From the NCBI GenBank assembly GCA_963756425.1, contig CAVWNW010000010.1, forward strand, positions 22,462 to 86,461: a stretch of 64,000 nt of DNA, read 5' to 3'. Source of the stretch: DASQUK01 sp963756425. GTDB taxonomy: Bacteria > Actinomycetota > Acidimicrobiia > Acidimicrobiales > VFJN01. Below, piece after piece: positions 61,438-64,000 of the stretch (within the stretch, counting starts at the first letter, position 1; each line of letters opens with the position of its first letter). The notes beneath the pieces are model-generated. The model saw only the letters and a list, made by a program, of their open reading frames with translations, was not told where the DNA came from and did no database searches. Made by a program: the position numbers and the translations under genes.

Positions 61438-62493
61438 TTAGATCCAACCTAACGACAACAGGACCGCGGTCCCTGCCATGATGATCAGGCCCAACGGCAC
61501 ACCGAGACGAGCCCACTCGGTGCTTTTGATGTGCAGGGCGTGGGCGGCGATGATGTTCGGAATATTTCCTGGAATCAGCATCCCGCCGGAGATCAACAGT
61601 CCCAATAGCGCGCTCTTGATTTGAGCTTCGGTCAAGGACGGGCCGATTTCGGCCGCCGCGAGAGTCGCGTTATCCAGGACGGCCGATACCATGTTCAGCC
61701 AGAACAGAGCTTGGGTGGACATTTTTATCAGATAGGCATCGATGAGTGGTTTGAAGCCGGCGCCCAGAAAGATAAGCGCCATAACAAAAACGTAGACTTT
61801 TGTCGCCCTCAGAAAGACCTCGCTTAGCTTTTCTTCGTCCTCCTCGGCTGTGAGAGAAGCTTCGGTGTCGTCCCTAGCTTGGCGCACGAGGAAGATTCCA
61901 ACGATGCCCAAGACAACGACGAGTGGAACGACGTAATAGCTTAAGAGCTTGGCTAGATATTGGAAGCCGGCATGGTACGGCGCGCCACTTAGCTTGGACA
62001 CCACGATAGTGGAAAGCGGTTCTCCTAGCGGAGTCAGAGCTGCACCGAGACCGATCGAGAAGCAGGCGATGACAGCGAGACGGACCTCCGCCCGCCGGTG
62101 CAGCGGCAAAACCGCGATCAATTCCACCAAGAGCAGGGCCGCGATGATGGCTGAAATGATGCTTGAAAGCAGACCCAAGATCACAATCCCAGCACATACG
62201 ATGGCAGGAAGAGGAACAGTTATCAGCACACGTCGCATCGCTCCGTCGACGAATCTTCGGGTATAGTGAAAGAGCACACCAGCGCCGAGAACGGCTAGGG
62301 TGATGTTGATCGGCGCAACAAACCCTTCGTGGATAACTTCCGAAGTCCAAGCGTTGGAGAGAGTTGCGCTGACGGCTCCCATCACGAAAAGAAAGATTTC
62401 TAGGTTACTTTCGATCCACTTGTTTAAAAAGGGCCCGACCAGCACAACCGAGAAGATGATCGTGAGCCCGAACGTTAGTGTATGGTTTTCCAT
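61438..62493 (-). CDS. DUF1646-type permease (NhaD/ion transporter superfamily)
   Basis: 351 residues with about ten membrane helices: GLTIIFSVVLVGPFLNKWIESNLEIFLFVMGAVSATLSNAW, ACFSIGLGAALTPLGEPLSTIVVSKLSG, and LNMVSAVLDNATLAAAEIGPSLTEAQIKSALLGLLISGGMLIPGNIPNIIAA. The paired SAVLDNATLAAAEIGPSL and GNIPNIIAA segments resemble DUF1646 proteins, related to Na+/H+ antiporters and dicarboxylate carriers. ATG of MENHTLTFG chosen. Substrate unknown; an organic acid or cation is plausible. Confidence 0.8.
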   Translation of the reverse strand: MENHTLTFGLTIIFSVVLVGPFLNKWIESNLEIFLFVMGAVSATLSNAWTSEVIHEGFVAPINITLAVLGAGVLFHYTRRFVDGAMRRVLITVPLPAIVCAGIVILGLLSSIISAIIAALLLVELIAVLPLHRRAEVRLAVIACFSIGLGAALTPLGEPLSTIVVSKLSGAPYHAGFQYLAKLLSYYVVPLVVVLGIVGIFLVRQARDDTEASLTAEEDEEKLSEVFLRATKVYVFVMALIFLGAGFKPLIDAYLIKMSTQALFWLNMVSAVLDNATLAAAEIGPSLTEAQIKSALLGLLISGGMLIPGNIPNIIAAHALHIKSTEWARLGVPLGLIIMAGTAVLLSLGWI

Positions 62494-62675
62494 CGGGTAG
62501 TTTCTATGATGTCTGCCGTCTTGGAAGCAATCCAAATGCCGTCTTTTTTCAACCTTCGGCCGTTAGCGGCAGAGAACACTAGCCTCGCAATTAAGTGGAA
62601 ATGTCTCGGCTCCGTGATAAGGTGAGAAGCATTCATTTCTTGGGAGCAAGCATATAGCCCGAAGAGCATTGTCTC

Positions 62676-62800
62676 ATGGAACGATTCTTACCATCGTGCT
62701 GACGGGTGTCATGCTCATTGCGCGGGCTGCCTCTGCCCAAGAAATGAGCTTGGTGTTGTCTATAGTTCGCTGTCTGCTTTCGTTCTGCCTAGACGCCTGA
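62676..62800 (+). pseudogene. Relic of a secreted binding-protein gene in a 370-bp gap
   Basis: In one frame the sequence reads GTILTIVLTGVMLIARAASAQEMS, a convincing signal peptide with an ASA-Q cleavage site like those of Bug/TctC proteins. The ATG two bases earlier is in a different frame, and the frame stops 40 codons on. It therefore looks like the broken 5' end of a binding-protein gene. The rest of the gap (62494-62862) holds only the GAGGAG ribosome site of the next gene. Confidence 0.4.
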
Positions 62801-62862
62801 GATTTTGAATCAGGCCACGAAAGCGGATGAGATCATTCTCTACACGGTACGAGGAGAAATCA

Positions 62863-63939
62863 ATGGAGTCATCTACTGATGAAGCAATGACACGGATCGA
62901 TCACCGGAAGTTACGCCGATTCTTGGTCGCATCCTTCGAAAAGTTCGGTGTGCCAAAAAGCGATGCCGAGATCGCGGCGAATGCCCTGGTTATGGCCGAT
63001 CTCCGCGGCGTGGACACGCATGGCGTCATCCGGTTTAGCCCGAATGCTTGGTATGTAAAGTGGCTGAGTGAGGGCTCTATGAAGGCCAAGCCGGACATCA
63101 AAATCATCCGCGAGACCCCGTCCTCAGCGCTGCTGGACGGCGACCGCGGTATCGGCATGGTTATCGGCCATCGGGCGATGGAACTGGCGATTCGCAAAGC
63201 CAAAGAGTCAGGCGTGGCGATGGTGGGTGTGCGTAACAGCCGGCATTTCGGTATGTCGGCGAATTATGCGATGCAGGCGTTGGCGCATGACATGATCGGC
63301 ATCGCCATGACCAATGCCAGCAGGCAGGTGGTGCCGACCTTCGGCCGCGAAGCAAGGTTTGGCACCAATCCGATGTGCTATGCGGTGCCGGCGGATAGAG
63401 AGCTGCCGTTTGTCTTGGATATGGCAACCACGACGGCGGCCGCCGGGAAGCTGGAGTTGGCGGCGCGCCTCGGAAAGGATGTTCCGCTCGGCTGGGCCTT
63501 GAATCAGCAAGCCGAACAGACCACGGACCCGCGAACTGCGCAGGCCGCGCGGCGATTATTGCCCCTCGGCGGATCCCGTGAAGGCGGCAGCCATAAGGGC
63601 TACGGGCTCGCGATTCTCGTGGAGATTCTTTGCGGTGTGTTGACGGGGACAATGACCGCGCTTAACGCCGATCAGGATCCGCGCGGTCATTTCTTCGGCG
63701 CGATTCGCATCGATTCGTTTCGGCCAGCGGGTGAATTCAAGCAAGACATGGACAGGCTGATCCGAGAGCTGAAATCTACGCCCCCGATCGCCGGGCAAGA
63801 ACGCGTTTATGTGGCAGGCGAAATTGAATTCGAGACATTACAAGAGAGAGCTGAGCATGGTATCCCGTTGCATAGCTCGGTGCTTAAGGGCTTGCGCGAA
63901 GTGAGTGAGAGGTTCTCGGTACCGTACGATCTGGAATGA
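62863..63939 (+). CDS. Malate/L-lactate dehydrogenase-family NAD(P) oxidoreductase (MDH2/LDH2 type)
   Basis: 358 residues: ANALVMADLRGVDTHGVIRF with the catalytic His, VRNSRHFGMSANYAMQALAHDMIGIAMTNAS, GTNPMCYAVPADRELPFVLDMATTTAAAGKLELAARLGKDVPLGWALN, and GSHKGYGLAILVEILCGVLTG. This family (YlbC, ComC, YiaK and relatives) reduces 2-oxo acids or oxidises 2-hydroxy acids with NAD(P)H and is unrelated to classical lactate dehydrogenases. GAGGAG lies 6 nt upstream of the ATG. It might link to the 2-oxo acid chemistry of the preceding cluster. Nothing is visible in the last 60 bases. Confidence 0.87.
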   Translation: MESSTDEAMTRIDHRKLRRFLVASFEKFGVPKSDAEIAANALVMADLRGVDTHGVIRFSPNAWYVKWLSEGSMKAKPDIKIIRETPSSALLDGDRGIGMVIGHRAMELAIRKAKESGVAMVGVRNSRHFGMSANYAMQALAHDMIGIAMTNASRQVVPTFGREARFGTNPMCYAVPADRELPFVLDMATTTAAAGKLELAARLGKDVPLGWALNQQAEQTTDPRTAQAARRLLPLGGSREGGSHKGYGLAILVEILCGVLTGTMTALNADQDPRGHFFGAIRIDSFRPAGEFKQDMDRLIRELKSTPPIAGQERVYVAGEIEFETLQERAEHGIPLHSSVLKGLREVSERFSVPYDLE

Positions 63940-64000
63940 GTAATACACAAATCTAGCAGCAGCGCTCAACAATTCTCCTTCGTGTCAGCCTGCTAATAAC

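Overview
The window is two unrelated pieces of DNA joined at about position 50,820. Bases 1-50,820 are very GC-rich, with G/C at nearly every third codon position, frequent GTG starts, GTGA/ATGA gene overlaps and several apparently leaderless starts. They carry an F420-type LLM oxidoreductase, a SARP regulator, large LuxR-type (LAL) ATPase regulators, an actinobacterial-style MutY and a SufBDCSU system. This points to a high-GC actinobacterium, probably of the Acidimicrobiia type (inference; no marker gene is present). Bases 50,821-64,000 have visibly lower GC, AGGAGG-type ribosome sites, TTG-poor ATG starts and a catabolic gene set with NMT1-type and tripartite-tricarboxylate (Bug) binding proteins. 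This suggests a proteobacterium, Tectomicrobia or Rokubacteria-like lineage. Both genes touching the join have lost their N-termini at the same point, and a 10-bp repeat sits there, so a chimeric contig is the likeliest explanation.

Left segment, in order: an alpha/beta hydrolase whose nucleophile is Gly; a heterodimeric ABC exporter (1302-5029) behind a perfect palindrome; a LAL regulator and FAD monooxygenase; an acyl-CoA dehydrogenase; a Phd/VapC toxin-antitoxin pair; MBL hydrolase; TauE-type exporter; glycogen-debranching-like enzyme; operon sufC-sufS-sufU (16911-19462); DUF1801 protein; pterin dehydratase; FAD-linked oxidase plus ThDP enzyme; then a regulator-rich locus (23552-34033), where a GMC oxidoreductase/alpha-beta hydrolase fusion lies between an LAL regulator and a SARP regulator. 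A second suf operon follows on the minus strand (sufB, Cys-rich protein, sufD, Rieske protein, second sufC; 38654 down to 34265). After it come two divergent GT-C-type membrane glycosyltransferase paralogues, a DUF2795 protein, a second heterodimeric ABC exporter, an LLM oxidoreductase, DUF2752, flavin reductase, MBL hydrolase, epoxide-hydrolase-like protein and mutY.

Right segment: an N-terminally truncated binding protein; a minus-strand set (aldehyde dehydrogenase, benzoate-CoA-ligase-like enzyme, class II aldolase-like protein) in which two adjacent genes each carry a single-base frameshift; a polysaccharide-deacetylase-like protein; then a plus-strand run of amidohydrolase, PEP-mutase/isocitrate-lyase-family enzyme, tricarboxylate binding protein, bicupin and MsrA; a DUF1646-type permease; and a malate/lactate dehydrogenase-family enzyme. 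Together they look like uptake and breakdown of a carboxylated or aromatic substrate that I cannot name.

The most striking non-coding structures are two 94-bp elements (13503-13596 and 34100-34193). Each is built from four 16-bp units in the same order, orientation and spacing (16-13-16-4-16-13-16). Other regulatory structures are a 26-bp dyad shared by the two suf promoters, and direct repeats of exactly 11-bp period in front of the SARP and LAL regulator genes.
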